This document shows positions 1 through 8,700 of a stretch of DNA of 42,482 nucleotides, in pieces. The notes beneath the pieces are model-generated. The model had not been told where the DNA came from and did no database searches. It worked only from the letters and a program-made list of their open reading frames with translations. Position 1 is the first letter of the stretch; every line of letters begins with the position of its first letter. Made by a program: the position numbers and the translations under genes. The stretch spans positions 1 through 42,482 of the forward strand of contig CADEDV010000032.1 in the NCBI GenBank assembly GCA_902826165.1, given 5' to 3'. This DNA comes from an uncultured Bacteroidota bacterium. GTDB taxonomy: Bacteria; Bacteroidota; Bacteroidia; Chitinophagales; Chitinophagaceae.

Positions 1-1
1 T

Positions 2-223
2 TTTGCAGCCGGTATCCAGAAATACGATGGCTTTGATGCAGAAAGCAAATCGCAGTTTGGTTTTTCGGCCGGACCCGCTTTTTTCCTGAACCCGCATGTG
101 GCCGTGGAAGCAACACTGAACTGGAGTTCGCTGAAATATAAAGATGATAATGGCCGTTTCAATACATTCGGGCTGGCCATCGGCTTCCAGGTACATCTCA
201 ATTGCAAAAAGCAAAAGAAATGA
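2..223 (+). CDS. Outer-membrane beta-barrel protein, C-terminal fragment
   Basis: The gene runs in from the left edge; about 73 codons are visible, ending in TGA. The fragment alternates short hydrophobic and polar stretches (for example SKSQFGFSAGPAFFL and VAVEATLNWSSLKY) and has a strand ending GLAIGFQVHL close to the C-terminus. This is the pattern of the last strands of a small Bacteroidota outer-membrane barrel (OmpX/PorT-like). A basic CKKQKK tail follows. The family cannot be named further because the signal peptide and most of the barrel are outside the window. Confidence 0.7.
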   Translation, partial: FAAGIQKYDGFDAESKSQFGFSAGPAFFLNPHVAVEATLNWSSLKYKDDNGRFNTFGLAIGFQVHLNCKKQKK

Positions 224-265
224 GTAGTTGAAAATGAAGCCAGCTTTCTTATTTTTATACAAATT

Positions 266-784
266 TTGAAGCTATTGAGACCGATTCTTTCTGAACAGCA
301 ACTGGGCATTACGATCAAACGACTGGCGCACCAGGTATTGGAAAATAACAGCGACCTTGAAAATACAGTGATCATCGGGCTGCAGCCAAGAGGCATCTTC
401 TTATCGGACAGGATCGTGGAAGAAATGCAAAAGGAAATGCCAGCTACAACCATCCAGTATGGTAAATTAGATATTACTTTTTACCGCGATGATATTCGCC
501 AACAATTGCATGTGGCCAACCGGACAGATATTCCTTTTTCCATCGAAAATAAAAGAGTGGTGCTGATCGATGATGTGCTTTACACGGGCCGCACCATCCG
601 GGCCGCTTTAGATGCTCTGCTTGATTTTGGCAGACCGGGGAAAGTAGAATTATGTGTTCTCATTGACCGAAGGTTCAGCCGCCAGTTGCCTATCCAGCCT
701 GACTATACCGGTAAATCCATTGACTCCATCATTTCCCAAAAGGTGAAAGTGGAATGGGATAAGAAGGAAGTGATCTTGTATTGA
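266..784 (+). CDS. pyrR: PyrR-type phosphoribosyltransferase / pyrimidine regulatory protein
   Basis: 172 residues. The N-terminal part (ILSEQQLGITIKRLAHQVLE, then IIGLQPRG) and the PRPP-binding loop VVLIDDVLYTGRTIRAALDAL near residues 95-115 match PyrR. Family members convert uracil to UMP, and in Bacillus also bind pyr mRNA to attenuate transcription; whether the RNA role holds here cannot be seen. The start is unusual: there is no ATG in frame between the upstream stop at 221 and the conserved ILSEQQ segment, so a TTG at 266 (or at 275) must be used. An out-of-frame ATG at 234 opens only an 11-codon ORF that stops at 269. The gene stands 91 bp ahead of pyrB, which fits a pyrimidine role. 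Confidence 0.88.
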   Translation: MKLLRPILSEQQLGITIKRLAHQVLENNSDLENTVIIGLQPRGIFLSDRIVEEMQKEMPATTIQYGKLDITFYRDDIRQQLHVANRTDIPFSIENKRVVLIDDVLYTGRTIRAALDALLDFGRPGKVELCVLIDRRFSRQLPIQPDYTGKSIDSIISQKVKVEWDKKEVILY

Positions 785-875
785 AAAGTAGCAGGTAGTC
801 GGGAATTTTCCAACCTTCCCCCGTTCCAAAATCCAAATTCCTCAATTCCTTTCTTTCCCCTAATTTCGCTTTTTA

Positions 876-1805
876 ATGCAACTATCCACTCGACATCTGC
901 TCGGCATTAAAGACCTTAACAGGCAAGACATCTCCCTTATTTTACAGACCGCAGAACAATTCAAAGAAGTTTTACAGCGTCCGGTGAAGAAGGTCCCGTC
1001 CTTACGGGATGTGGTGATCGTTAACCTTTTTTTCGAGAATTCCACCCGGACAAGGATATCTTTCGAACTGGCGGAAAAACGCTTATCGGCAGATACGGTC
1101 AATTTCACCGCTTCGGCATCCTCCGTCGCCAAAGGAGAAACACTGTTAGATACCGTCAACAATATCTTATCCATGAAAGTGGATATGGTGGTGATGCGGC
1201 ACAGTGCCAGTGGCGCCCCGCATTTTTTAGCCAAGCATATTCCGGCGGCTATCATCAACGCCGGTGATGGCATCAATGAACACCCTACACAGGGTTTGCT
1301 GGATGCCTTCTCTATAAAGGAAAGAACAGGCAGCCTCGAAGGAAGAAAAGTCGCCATCATTGGCGATATCATGCACAGCCGGGTAGCACAGAGCAATATT
1401 TATTTATTGAAAAAGATGGGAGCTGAAGTGGTGGTATGCGGCCCGCCCACACTGATCCCCAAATATATCAGCGAAGCACTGGGAGTGAATGTGAGTTATA
1501 ACCTGAAAGAGACATTGGAATGGTGTGATGTGGCCAATGTGCTGCGGATACAATTAGAACGGCAGAACCAGGTGTTGTTCTCTTCGCTCCGGGAATATAA
1601 CCTGGCCTACGGCATTAGCAGGAAACTGCTGGACAGCCTGCATAAAGAGATCGTCATTATGCACCCCGGACCTATTAACCGTGGTGTGGAACTGGACAGC
1701 GATGTGGCTGACAGCAAACAATCCATTATTTTGCAGCAGGTGGAAAATGGAGTGGCCGTCAGGATGGCGGTATTGTATCTTTTATCCAATCAAAACAAAG
1801 CATAA
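876..1805 (+). CDS. pyrB: Aspartate carbamoyltransferase, catalytic chain
   Basis: 309 residues, the usual length for the catalytic chain. It condenses carbamoyl phosphate with aspartate, the committed step of pyrimidine synthesis. Visible signatures are the carbamoyl-phosphate loop STRTR at residues 56-60 (in FFENSTRTRISFE), HPTQ at 136-139, and MHPGPINRG starting at residue 262. No pyrI regulatory chain is adjacent. The ATG at 876 follows TAATTTCG at 861-868, a one-mismatch match to the Bacteroidota -7 element. Three pyr genes (pyrR, pyrB, pyrE) lie within 4 kb, but coaD, a thioesterase and a NUDIX gene come between pyrB and pyrE. Confidence 0.97.
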   Translation: MQLSTRHLLGIKDLNRQDISLILQTAEQFKEVLQRPVKKVPSLRDVVIVNLFFENSTRTRISFELAEKRLSADTVNFTASASSVAKGETLLDTVNNILSMKVDMVVMRHSASGAPHFLAKHIPAAIINAGDGINEHPTQGLLDAFSIKERTGSLEGRKVAIIGDIMHSRVAQSNIYLLKKMGAEVVVCGPPTLIPKYISEALGVNVSYNLKETLEWCDVANVLRIQLERQNQVLFSSLREYNLAYGISRKLLDSLHKEIVIMHPGPINRGVELDSDVADSKQSIILQQVENGVAVRMAVLYLLSNQNKA

Positions 1806-1811
1806 ATTTTT

Positions 1812-1853
1812 GATTTTAGATTTGGCTGATGTGGTTGCAATAAATCTAAAATC
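1812..1853. repeat. 12-bp inverted repeat between pyrB and coaD
   Basis: GATTTTAGATTT (1812-1823) and AAATCTAAAATC (1842-1853) are perfect inverted copies with an 18-nt loop. A third, partial copy (ATCTAAAATCTGAAAT, 1858-1873) runs up to the coaD start. The stem is AT-rich and has no U-tract, so it is not a convincing terminator. It looks like a short intergenic repeat. Confidence 0.6.
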
Positions 1854-1876
1854 CCCCATCTAAAATCTGAAATGCC

Positions 1877-2344
1877 ATGCGAATATGTCTTTTTCCAGGA
1901 ACCTTTGACCCGTTAACCTTAGGTCATGTTGATATCATTAACAGGGCCATTCCGCTGTTTGATAAGATCGTGGTGGGTATTGGTCTGAATGCGGCCAAGG
2001 CACCCATGTTTACAGCAGAGCAACGTTTGCAATGGATCAGGGATATCTATAAGGATGAAGACAGGGTGGAAGGCGCCGTGTATGAAGGACTGACCATTGA
2101 TTATTGTAAAAAGATCGGGGCGCATTTTATTCTCCGCGGTATCCGCTATGTCAGCGATTTTGAATACGAGAAAACAATTGCTGATGCCAACCGTACGCTG
2201 GATAAAAATATTGAGACCGTCTTCCTCACCGGCGAACCGAAATATACTTCTGTGGCTTCTACGATTGTACGGGATATCATCCGCAATGGCGGTAATGCAG
2301 CTCCCTTCTTACCGGATATAGTTGCTAAATCAGTTTTAAAATAA
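1877..2344 (+). CDS. coaD: Phosphopantetheine adenylyltransferase
   Basis: 155 residues. The enzyme transfers AMP from ATP to 4'-phosphopantetheine, the penultimate step of coenzyme A synthesis. The nucleotidyltransferase signature FPGTFDPLTLGHVDIINRA at the N-terminus includes the TLGH version of the (T/H)xGH motif. The segment ILRGIRYVSDFEYE and the late TSVASTIVRDI motif (ISSTxVR in homologues) are also present. Length and motifs are complete. Five bases separate its stop from the thioesterase gene, suggesting cotranscription. The ATG at 1872 is out of frame; 1877 gives the canonical MRICLFPGTFDP start. Confidence 0.97.
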   Translation: MRICLFPGTFDPLTLGHVDIINRAIPLFDKIVVGIGLNAAKAPMFTAEQRLQWIRDIYKDEDRVEGAVYEGLTIDYCKKIGAHFILRGIRYVSDFEYEKTIADANRTLDKNIETVFLTGEPKYTSVASTIVRDIIRNGGNAAPFLPDIVAKSVLK

Positions 2345-2349
2345 GTAGT

Positions 2350-2781
2350 ATGTCCATCTGGTTTGATCAAACACTCACCCTGGAGAAAATGAAAGCATTG
2401 GGTAAAGGGACTATGGGCGAATATATTGGTATTGAGTGGGTGCAATTGGGTGATAATTTTCTCCAGGCAAAAATGCCCGTTGATCACCGTACTCAACAAC
2501 CCTATGGATTGTTACATGGCGGTGCTTCCTGTGTATTAGCAGAAACACTGGGTAGTGTGGCTTCTGCACTGGTAGTGGATCACACTAAGTTTTATTGCGT
2601 GGGGTTAGAAATCAACGCCAATCATATAAGAAGCGCAAAGGAAGGGTATGTGACGGGCACCTGCACGCCACTGCATACCGGCAACAGCACCCATGTATGG
2701 GATATTAAGATCTATGATGAAAAAGAAAAATTGATCTGTGTCAGCCGGCTGACCGTTGCCGTGTTGCCAAGAAAGAACTGA
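2350..2781 (+). CDS. PaaI-family hotdog-fold acyl-CoA thioesterase
   Basis: 143 residues forming one hotdog domain. The helix motif HGGASCVLAETLGSVA, with its HGG turn and a following Glu that serves as catalytic residue in relatives, is that of the PaaI/YdiI/MenI group. These hydrolyse aromatic or DHNA-CoA thioesters; the substrate cannot be told from sequence. The LEINANHIRSAKEGYVTGTCTPLH segment is the conserved central strand region. It sits 5 bp behind coaD. Its TGA stop and the stop of the convergent NUDIX gene share a single TGATCA palindrome (2779-2784), so the genes abut exactly. Confidence 0.88.
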   Translation: MSIWFDQTLTLEKMKALGKGTMGEYIGIEWVQLGDNFLQAKMPVDHRTQQPYGLLHGGASCVLAETLGSVASALVVDHTKFYCVGLEINANHIRSAKEGYVTGTCTPLHTGNSTHVWDIKIYDEKEKLICVSRLTVAVLPRKN

Positions 2782-3408
2782 TCAATACGCTAAGAACAGT
2801 TTCAGTACATCCACCACGGAAGGGAAGGAATTTTTTAAGTAAGGTTCCAGTGCCTCTGCTGCCACCCATTTAGTTTCCAGTATATCTTCTTCTGTTTGCG
2901 GCACCAGTTCCTGCCGGCCACTTACTTTCATACTGTACCAGTGCGATTCCTTCAGTATGAATTTGGTGCCTTCGTGATAGGTATGATAAGTGATTAGCAA
3001 AGGCTCTACCAGTTTTACCTGTTTCAACCCTGTTTCTTCTTCCACTTCCCTTACGGCACAATCTTCGAGTGATTCGCCTTTATCTAATTTGCCTTTGGGC
3101 AGATCCCATTTACCCCGGCGGAAGATGAGTAGCAATTCACCATCTTCATTCTGAACAATGCCCCCTGCTGCCTGTATAAAGGTGAATTTTTTAAAGAACG
3201 CTTTTTTCAGTGCTTCAAAATCAGGGTGAATAAAGACCCCGGCATGTACTTTTTCCAGTTGCATTTCATGGATCATTGACTTCACGGTATGGCTATCCAG
3301 CTCATCAATGAAGACTGCATCGTCATGGTGCAGGAAAGGTTCGATCGTTTCATCTACCTGGTCGCAGAGAAAGAGGGGTTTGTCGTTGAAGAAGATTTTG
3401 ATGTACAT
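2782..3408 (-). CDS. NUDIX hydrolase
   Basis: 208 residues from the ATG at 3408 (MYIKIFFNDKPLFLCD). A longer reading to 3453 adds a non-conserved 15-residue extension and eats into the pyrE promoter, so it was not chosen. The Nudix box is complete: GKLDKGESLEDCAVREVEEETGL fits GX5EX7REUXEEXGU. An N-terminal domain of about 100 residues precedes it. Members cleave nucleoside diphosphates linked to another moiety; the substrate is unknown. It is transcribed divergently from pyrE. Confidence 0.9.
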   Translation of the reverse strand: MYIKIFFNDKPLFLCDQVDETIEPFLHHDDAVFIDELDSHTVKSMIHEMQLEKVHAGVFIHPDFEALKKAFFKKFTFIQAAGGIVQNEDGELLLIFRRGKWDLPKGKLDKGESLEDCAVREVEEETGLKQVKLVEPLLITYHTYHEGTKFILKESHWYSMKVSGRQELVPQTEEDILETKWVAAEALEPYLKNSFPSVVDVLKLFLAY

Positions 3409-3471
3409 AATATGAGGATAAAAGTTATTACCCGGCTCATTGTTCATTTTCAAATTGTCACATTATCAAAT

Positions 3472-3479
3472 TAGTTTTG
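3472..3479 (+). promoter_or_regulatory. Putative -7 element of pyrE
   Basis: TAGTTTTG matches the Bacteroidota -7 consensus TAnnTTTG exactly and ends 4 bp before the pyrE ATG, implying a very short or absent 5' leader. No convincing -33 TTTG lies at the standard spacing; direct repeats of TCAAATT surround the region. Confidence 0.45.
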
Positions 3480-3483
3480 CCAC

Positions 3484-4119
3484 ATGACAAATGAAAAAGC
3501 CGTTGCCGAAAAACTACTTCAAGTTAATGCAGTTAAATTAAATCCGGCACAACCCTTTACCTGGGCCAGTGGATGGAAGAGCCCGATCTATTGTGACAAC
3601 CGGAAAGTATTATCCTTCCCCTATGTAAGAGATTTTATCAAATCAGAAATGTGCAACGTGGTCTTTGAAAAATTCCCGGAGGCAGAATTGCTTGCCGGTG
3701 TTGCTACAGCGGGTATTGCCTGGGGAGCCATGGCTGCCGACCAGTTGAAGCTGCCTTATATCTACGTGAGGCCTAAACCTAAGGAGCATGGATTAGGTAA
3801 CCAGATAGAAGGGTCTTTTGAGAAAGGGCAGAAGACCATTGTGATCGAAGACCTGGTATCCACCGGCAAAAGCAGCCTGCAGGTGGTGGATGTGCTGAAA
3901 GCAGCCGGGCTGGAGGTGATTGGCATGGTCTCAATCTTCACGTATGGCTTTCCTGTTGCAACGGAAGCTTTTGAAAAAGCATCTTTGCCCTATTATTCGC
4001 TGACCAATTACCCGACCCTGATCGAACTGGCTTTGGAAAAAGGGATCGTGGGTGCTGATCAGCAGGATATTTTGTTAAAGTGGCGGGACGATCCTGCCCA
4101 ATGGAAAGGAGTTCTGTAA
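3484..4119 (+). CDS. pyrE: Orotate phosphoribosyltransferase
   Basis: 211 residues. It makes OMP from orotate and PRPP, step five of pyrimidine synthesis. The PRPP-binding motif TIVIEDLVSTGKSSLQVVDVL around residues 118-138 is intact. The early FTWASGWKSPIYCDNRKVLS segment and YVRPKPKEHGLGNQIEG (active-site lysines and histidine of the flexible loop) are typical. The ATG at 3484 gives the standard N-terminus. The gene has its own promoter region and diverges from the NUDIX gene. Confidence 0.97.
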   Translation: MTNEKAVAEKLLQVNAVKLNPAQPFTWASGWKSPIYCDNRKVLSFPYVRDFIKSEMCNVVFEKFPEAELLAGVATAGIAWGAMAADQLKLPYIYVRPKPKEHGLGNQIEGSFEKGQKTIVIEDLVSTGKSSLQVVDVLKAAGLEVIGMVSIFTYGFPVATEAFEKASLPYYSLTNYPTLIELALEKGIVGADQQDILLKWRDDPAQWKGVL

Positions 4120-4143
4120 ATTGCTTTTATTAAATCATACCGC

Positions 4144-4536
4144 ATGAAGAAACTATTTTTTGTTGCCGTTATCACTATGGCTTTTGTTTCAGCAGCATTG
4201 GCCCAAACCAAAGCTTCGCTGACCGCTAAAATCAAAACACCGACAGCGCAATGTGAAGCCTGTAAGAACAGGATCGAGACCTACCTGAAACGCTATGATG
4301 GTGTTACTTTCATCAATGTCAATTTCCGGAAAGGCGAAACGCAGGTCAAATACCTGACCGACAGGATCAATATCGAAGAGATCAAAACAGCCATCGCCAA
4401 TGCCGGGTATGATGCAGATGATGTGCCGGCCACGGAAGATGCGTATAACCGCTTGCCGAGAACCTGTAAAAAATTTGAAGACGGGGGTGGGCACCCTAAA
4501 CCCAAAGTGATACCACCTGCACCTCCGCAACAATAA
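4144..4536 (+). CDS. Secreted heavy-metal-associated (HMA) domain protein
   Basis: 130 residues with a signal peptide (MKKLFFVAVITMAFVSAALAQ). The mature part has an HMA-like fold: CEAC at residues 37-40 is the CxxC metal site, followed by the beta-alpha-beta pattern VTFINVNFRKGETQVKYLTDRINIEEIKTAIANAGYDADDV. The tail is rich in Pro, Gly and His (GGGHPKPKVIPPAPPQQ). Relatives bind Cu(I) or other soft metals; no transporter partner is next door. It lies 24 bp behind pyrE and is followed by a strong terminator, so both probably share a transcript. Confidence 0.85.
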   Translation: MKKLFFVAVITMAFVSAALAQTKASLTAKIKTPTAQCEACKNRIETYLKRYDGVTFINVNFRKGETQVKYLTDRINIEEIKTAIANAGYDADDVPATEDAYNRLPRTCKKFEDGGGHPKPKVIPPAPPQQ

Positions 4537-4546
4537 AAGAAATTAT

Positions 4547-4570
4547 AACCGGTCGCTGACCGGTTTTTTT
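4547..4570 (+). terminator. Rho-independent terminator after the HMA gene
   Basis: Perfect 8-bp stem AACCGGTC / GACCGGTT with a 3-nt loop (GCT), followed directly by a run of T. It closes the pyrE-HMA transcription unit. Confidence 0.9.
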
Positions 4571-4598
4571 GTGCCTTGCGGAGGATCGTAGTTACTTT

Positions 4599-4631
4599 AA
4601 CTCTCCATGGGTTTTAAACCCTTGGAGAGTT
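4599..4631. repeat. REP-like 33-bp palindrome
   Basis: A near-perfect palindrome: left arm AACTCTCCATGGGTTT, a single central T, right arm AAACCCTTGGAGAGTT, with one mismatch in 16 pairs. It lies between a + strand terminator and the 3' end of a - strand gene. It has no U-tract. Form and position fit a dispersed intergenic palindrome (REP-like); other copies are not visible in this window. Confidence 0.6.
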
Positions 4632-4645
4632 TCAAATTACCTGTG

Positions 4646-5089
4646 TCAGTACTTTATCAGCAAGGTATCCGTGTAATTAATAGGAATCGTTTTATAAAAC
4701 CCTGACCGGCCCACCCGGGCTTTACCCTCCACTCTTACATGTGATTCCTTTCCTGCAAAGGCCTTACGGGTCTGTTCCATCAATAATAATGTCCTCGCTT
4801 GTCCGCTCAGGGGTAATAAAAAGGCTGACCGGGCAGGGATCTTTACCGGCTCCGTGTTGGAGAAATGTCCCAGGAAGCTGCTGTCAAGGTAGAGGTCGCA
4901 GTCCAGGGTCTTTAGTTTCAGTCCGAAATTATTAGCGTTGGTAAACCGGAGGTCGGCCGAAAGGTCGGTTTCCGACAGATTCAGCTTACCGATCTTCAGG
5001 TTTTCCACATTTTCAAAAACAGGTTCCTTTACGTCGGTACAGGCGCCAAACAGCAAAATAACGAATAAGTAGAGGAGGGGTATTTTCAT
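4646..5089 (-). CDS. LEA14-like (LEA type 2) lipoprotein
   Basis: 147 residues with a lipoprotein signal peptide; the lipobox FGAC places the lipidated Cys at residue 17. The mature part (VENLKIGKLNLSETDLSADLRFTNANNFGLKLKTLDCDLYLD) has the paired-strand pattern of the LEA_2/WHy domain, in which LRFTNANNFGLKL is the recurrent core and KIPARSAFLLPLSG the following strand. Family proteins form a small beta-sandwich and are linked to desiccation or envelope stress; the role in Bacteroidota is unknown. No operon partner. Confidence 0.75.
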   Translation of the reverse strand: MKIPLLYLFVILLFGACTDVKEPVFENVENLKIGKLNLSETDLSADLRFTNANNFGLKLKTLDCDLYLDSSFLGHFSNTEPVKIPARSAFLLPLSGQARTLLLMEQTRKAFAGKESHVRVEGKARVGRSGFYKTIPINYTDTLLIKY

Positions 5090-5740
5090 AACAAAGAGAT
5101 TGAATGCAAAATAGGAGAAAGAACCGTATTCCCAGAAAAGAGGGGAAGTAGTGTCCGGGTATTAGATTTTTTATCCATCTAATATGATTAGCATTTTTTC
5201 ATATTACTGGGAAGATATGTATCTTAAAAATATAGGTTGTTATAATTTATATTATAATATTGTTAATCATATATTTATGATATCATATCTAATATTATAT
5301 TTTCAAATATTTGATTATTAAATACTTTATAAATGAGGGAGCAGGGGTATACTTAAAAAGTATTAGATATTATTTATTAAACATATGATTATCATATTAT
5401 AGTTAACTTAATTTGCTTTTTTATTTTCTATAAATAGATAAGTATGGAAAATTAGTAATACGAAGCCAGAAATAGGTTTCACCGAACTTCAGGTATTAGT
5501 ACAGGGTTATTAACGAAAAGGGGAAATTGCTGAAAAACTAAGCTGTAATTTGAAGCTGGAACAGGGGGTAGAGTAGCTGGCCGCCTGTTAGATTTAAAGC
5601 CGGATCTGCCGGGTTAACCAACACATTTATCCTTATTCTTCCCAAAGGTTTCTTTCTTCGGTTTGTTTTTATTAATTTGGTTTCTTCATTTCGGACTGGA
5701 CTTTTTATTCGTATCACTGGACACTACTGGACTAATTACA
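5090..5740. other. 650-bp AT-rich intergenic region
   Basis: No convincing gene. The first 370 bp are very AT-rich with overlapping dyads, for example TATTAGAT / ATCTAATA (5160-5184) and TAATATG / CATATTA (5180-5206). The heptamer ATTAGAT occurs four times in either orientation (5161, 5177, 5287, 5362). The last part (5640-5740) is T-rich and leads into the adhesin gene; an open frame from 5663 is regarded as leader because MRKLYLLSTLVLTVLAG at 5741 is a normal signal peptide start. Confidence 0.6.
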
Positions 5741-8700
5741 ATGAGAAAATTATACCTCTTAAGTACCCTTGTACTTACTGTACTGGCAGGCAATTTCTGT
5801 TCTGCACAGGATTTTTCTAATAAAGGAAAGGATTTTTGGGTAGCATATGGTTATCACACTATTATGACCTCCGGTAACTCGCAGGACATGGTACTGTATT
5901 TTGCTGCAGACCAAGCTTCAAATGTTACTGTATCAATCCCTGGCCTTGGTTATACTCAGAATTATTTTGTAGCTGCTAATACCGTTTTGACTTCTAACCC
6001 TATCCCGAAAGCGGGAGCTCAGGATGCAAGATTAAATGCTGCTTCTCCGCCCGCTACCGGCGAAAATAAAGGGATACATATTACAAGTGATAAGCCAATT
6101 GTGGCTTATGCCCACATTTATAATCAAAGCGTTTCAGGAGCTACTATCTTATTTCCCACAGCTACCTTAGGCAAGGAATATTATTCCGTTAACTATACAA
6201 ATAACTCCAACACAGCTAATGCGAATTGCTGGTTTTATGTGGTGGCGGCTGATCCGGGAACTACCACTGTTGAAATAACCCCAAGTGCTCCAACATTAAA
6301 TAACTACCCTGTTGGTGTTCCATTTACCGTGACCCTTACACAAGGCCAGGTCTTTAATGTAATGGGGCAAACAAGCGGCAATACGGGTTCCGACCTTACC
6401 GGGTCCATTATCAAGAGTATTAATACCGGGTCCGGTTGTAAAAGAATTGGTGTTTTTTCTGGCAGTGGCCGGATCAATATCAGTTGTAACGGAGCCCCTA
6501 CAGGTAACTCTTCTGATAATTATATGGTACAGGCAGTGCCCAGGACGGCCTGGGGAAAAAAATACTTAACCTCTCCAACAGGGGGAGGAATGAGAAATAA
6601 TATTTTCAGAGTTTGTGTTTCTGATCCTGCAACAGTTGTAACTGTTAATGGGTCTCCTATAGCAGCAGCATTACAGGGTAATTTCTTTTATGAATTGCCA
6701 AGAACTGACAGACCAATGCGGATCGAGGCCGATATTCCCATTACTGTTGCCCAGTATGTTACTTCGCAGGGTGGTACAAACTGTAATAATAATAATGGAC
6801 CCGGCGATCCTGAAGTGATCTATTTGAGCCCGGTAGAGCAGAATATCAGCAAAGTATTATGGAATGCGACACCGAATTTTGCGATTGCCGAACATTACGT
6901 TAATGTAATAATACCCAATACAGGAACAGCAATCAGCTCATTCAGGTTGGATGGTGCTCCTGTACCTGCTTCCTCATTTATTGTTCATCAGGACCCGGCT
7001 TATTCATACCTGACGCAGGCTGTTGGAGCAGGTCAGCATACTATTCTTTCTGATTCTGGTTTTAATGCTATTGCTTATGGCTTTGGCAATGCGGAGTCAT
7101 ATGGATATAATGCAGGCACCAATATCAAAGATATCTACCAGTTTATCTCGCTGGCCAATCAATATGCCACGGTTAATTTCCCGGCTACTTGTAAGAATAC
7201 ACCTTTCGATCTTTCGATGACATTCCCGTATCAACCTACAAGGATCGAATGGCAGTTCAGCGGATTATTTACTGATGTTATTATTAATTCACCGGTTCCT
7301 ACATCTACTTCCGTCGTTAATGGAAGAACACTTTATACATATACATTACCCACACAATATACTATTCCAGCGGCCGGCACTTATCCCATCAGGGTAGTAG
7401 CTTCCAACCCAACTCCCGATGGGTGTGGTGGTATACAGGAAATTGATTTTGATATCCAGGTATTTGATCCGCCCACCGCTGATTTCAGTTTTTCCAATGT
7501 GGGTTGTGCCAATACACCGGTTCAGTTTACCAGTACTAATAATGGTAATGGCCGTCCTGTTACCAACTGGTTCTGGAATTTTGGTGATGCATCAACCGCT
7601 GCGGTTGCTAACCCCAGTCATACATTTACGGCCGGTGGTTCTTATACCGTAAAATATGCAATCAGGACCGATGTGGGTTGTATATCTGATACAGCATCGC
7701 ATGTGGTAACTGTTGGTAATTTACCCACCGCCAGTTTTACCAAAACAGGACCTTTCTGTGCCGGAAAAGTGGTCAGTTTTACGGACCAGTCTACTGTTGT
7801 TGGTAGCACCACGGTGGTAAAATGGACTTGGAATTTTGGTGATGCCACGCCTCCTGTTGTAGTGAATGCACCTGCCAGTCCCAATCAAACACATACCTAT
7901 GCAGCACCCGGAACTTATACCGTGAGCCTAATTGCAGAAAGCAGTACCGGTTGTGTCAGTATCGCTTTTACCGACCAGGTGGTGATCAATGCCAACCCGG
8001 TCGCTAATTTCTCGTTGCCAAATGTCTGTATGCCTTCCGGCCTTGCACAATTCAACGACCTGACCACTATTGCCGGCGGAACGATCAGTTCATGGGCCTG
8101 GAACTTTGGTGATGCAGGAACAGCGGCTACGCAGAACCCTTCGCATACATATGCCGGCCCCGGGCCATTTACAGTTACACTGGTAACTACTTCTAATAAT
8201 GGTTGCGTGGATACAAAAGTGCAGACATTAACCAGTGTATATGCCGAGCCACAGGCTGCGTTTACCAATGCGGCAGAAATTTGCCTGGGTGCTGCGGCCA
8301 GTTTTACTGATCAAAGCACAGCACCGGGAAGTACGGTGACGCATTGGAACTGGAACTTTGGTGATGCTACCACATCAACACAACAAAACCCGTCACATAC
8401 TTATACAGCAGCCGGTACCTACACAGTTACATTAAGTGTGACATCTGCGGCCGGTTGTGCTACGGTTAATAATACAGCAACACATACCATAATCGTAAAC
8501 CCATTACCAACGATCAGTTTTACGAATTCATCTCCTGTTTGTGCAGCAGATAACATTTTATTTACTTCCACTTCTGTTCCGAATGCAGGTGTCTTTACTC
8601 AATACAACTGGACGGTGAACACGGCTCCAACCGGTGGCAATACGTCAACACTGAGTTATATACCTGCAGCTGCGGGTACTTATACTGTTCAGTTATCTGC

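Noticed and set aside
234-269. ATG-initiated 11-codon frame before pyrR as a leader peptide
   Set aside because: Short, without a regulatory codon run or attenuator structure; kept only as a remark.
5663-5740. N-terminal extension of the PKD protein
   Set aside because: The signal peptide begins at 5741; the extension is Phe/Leu-rich leader sequence translated in frame.
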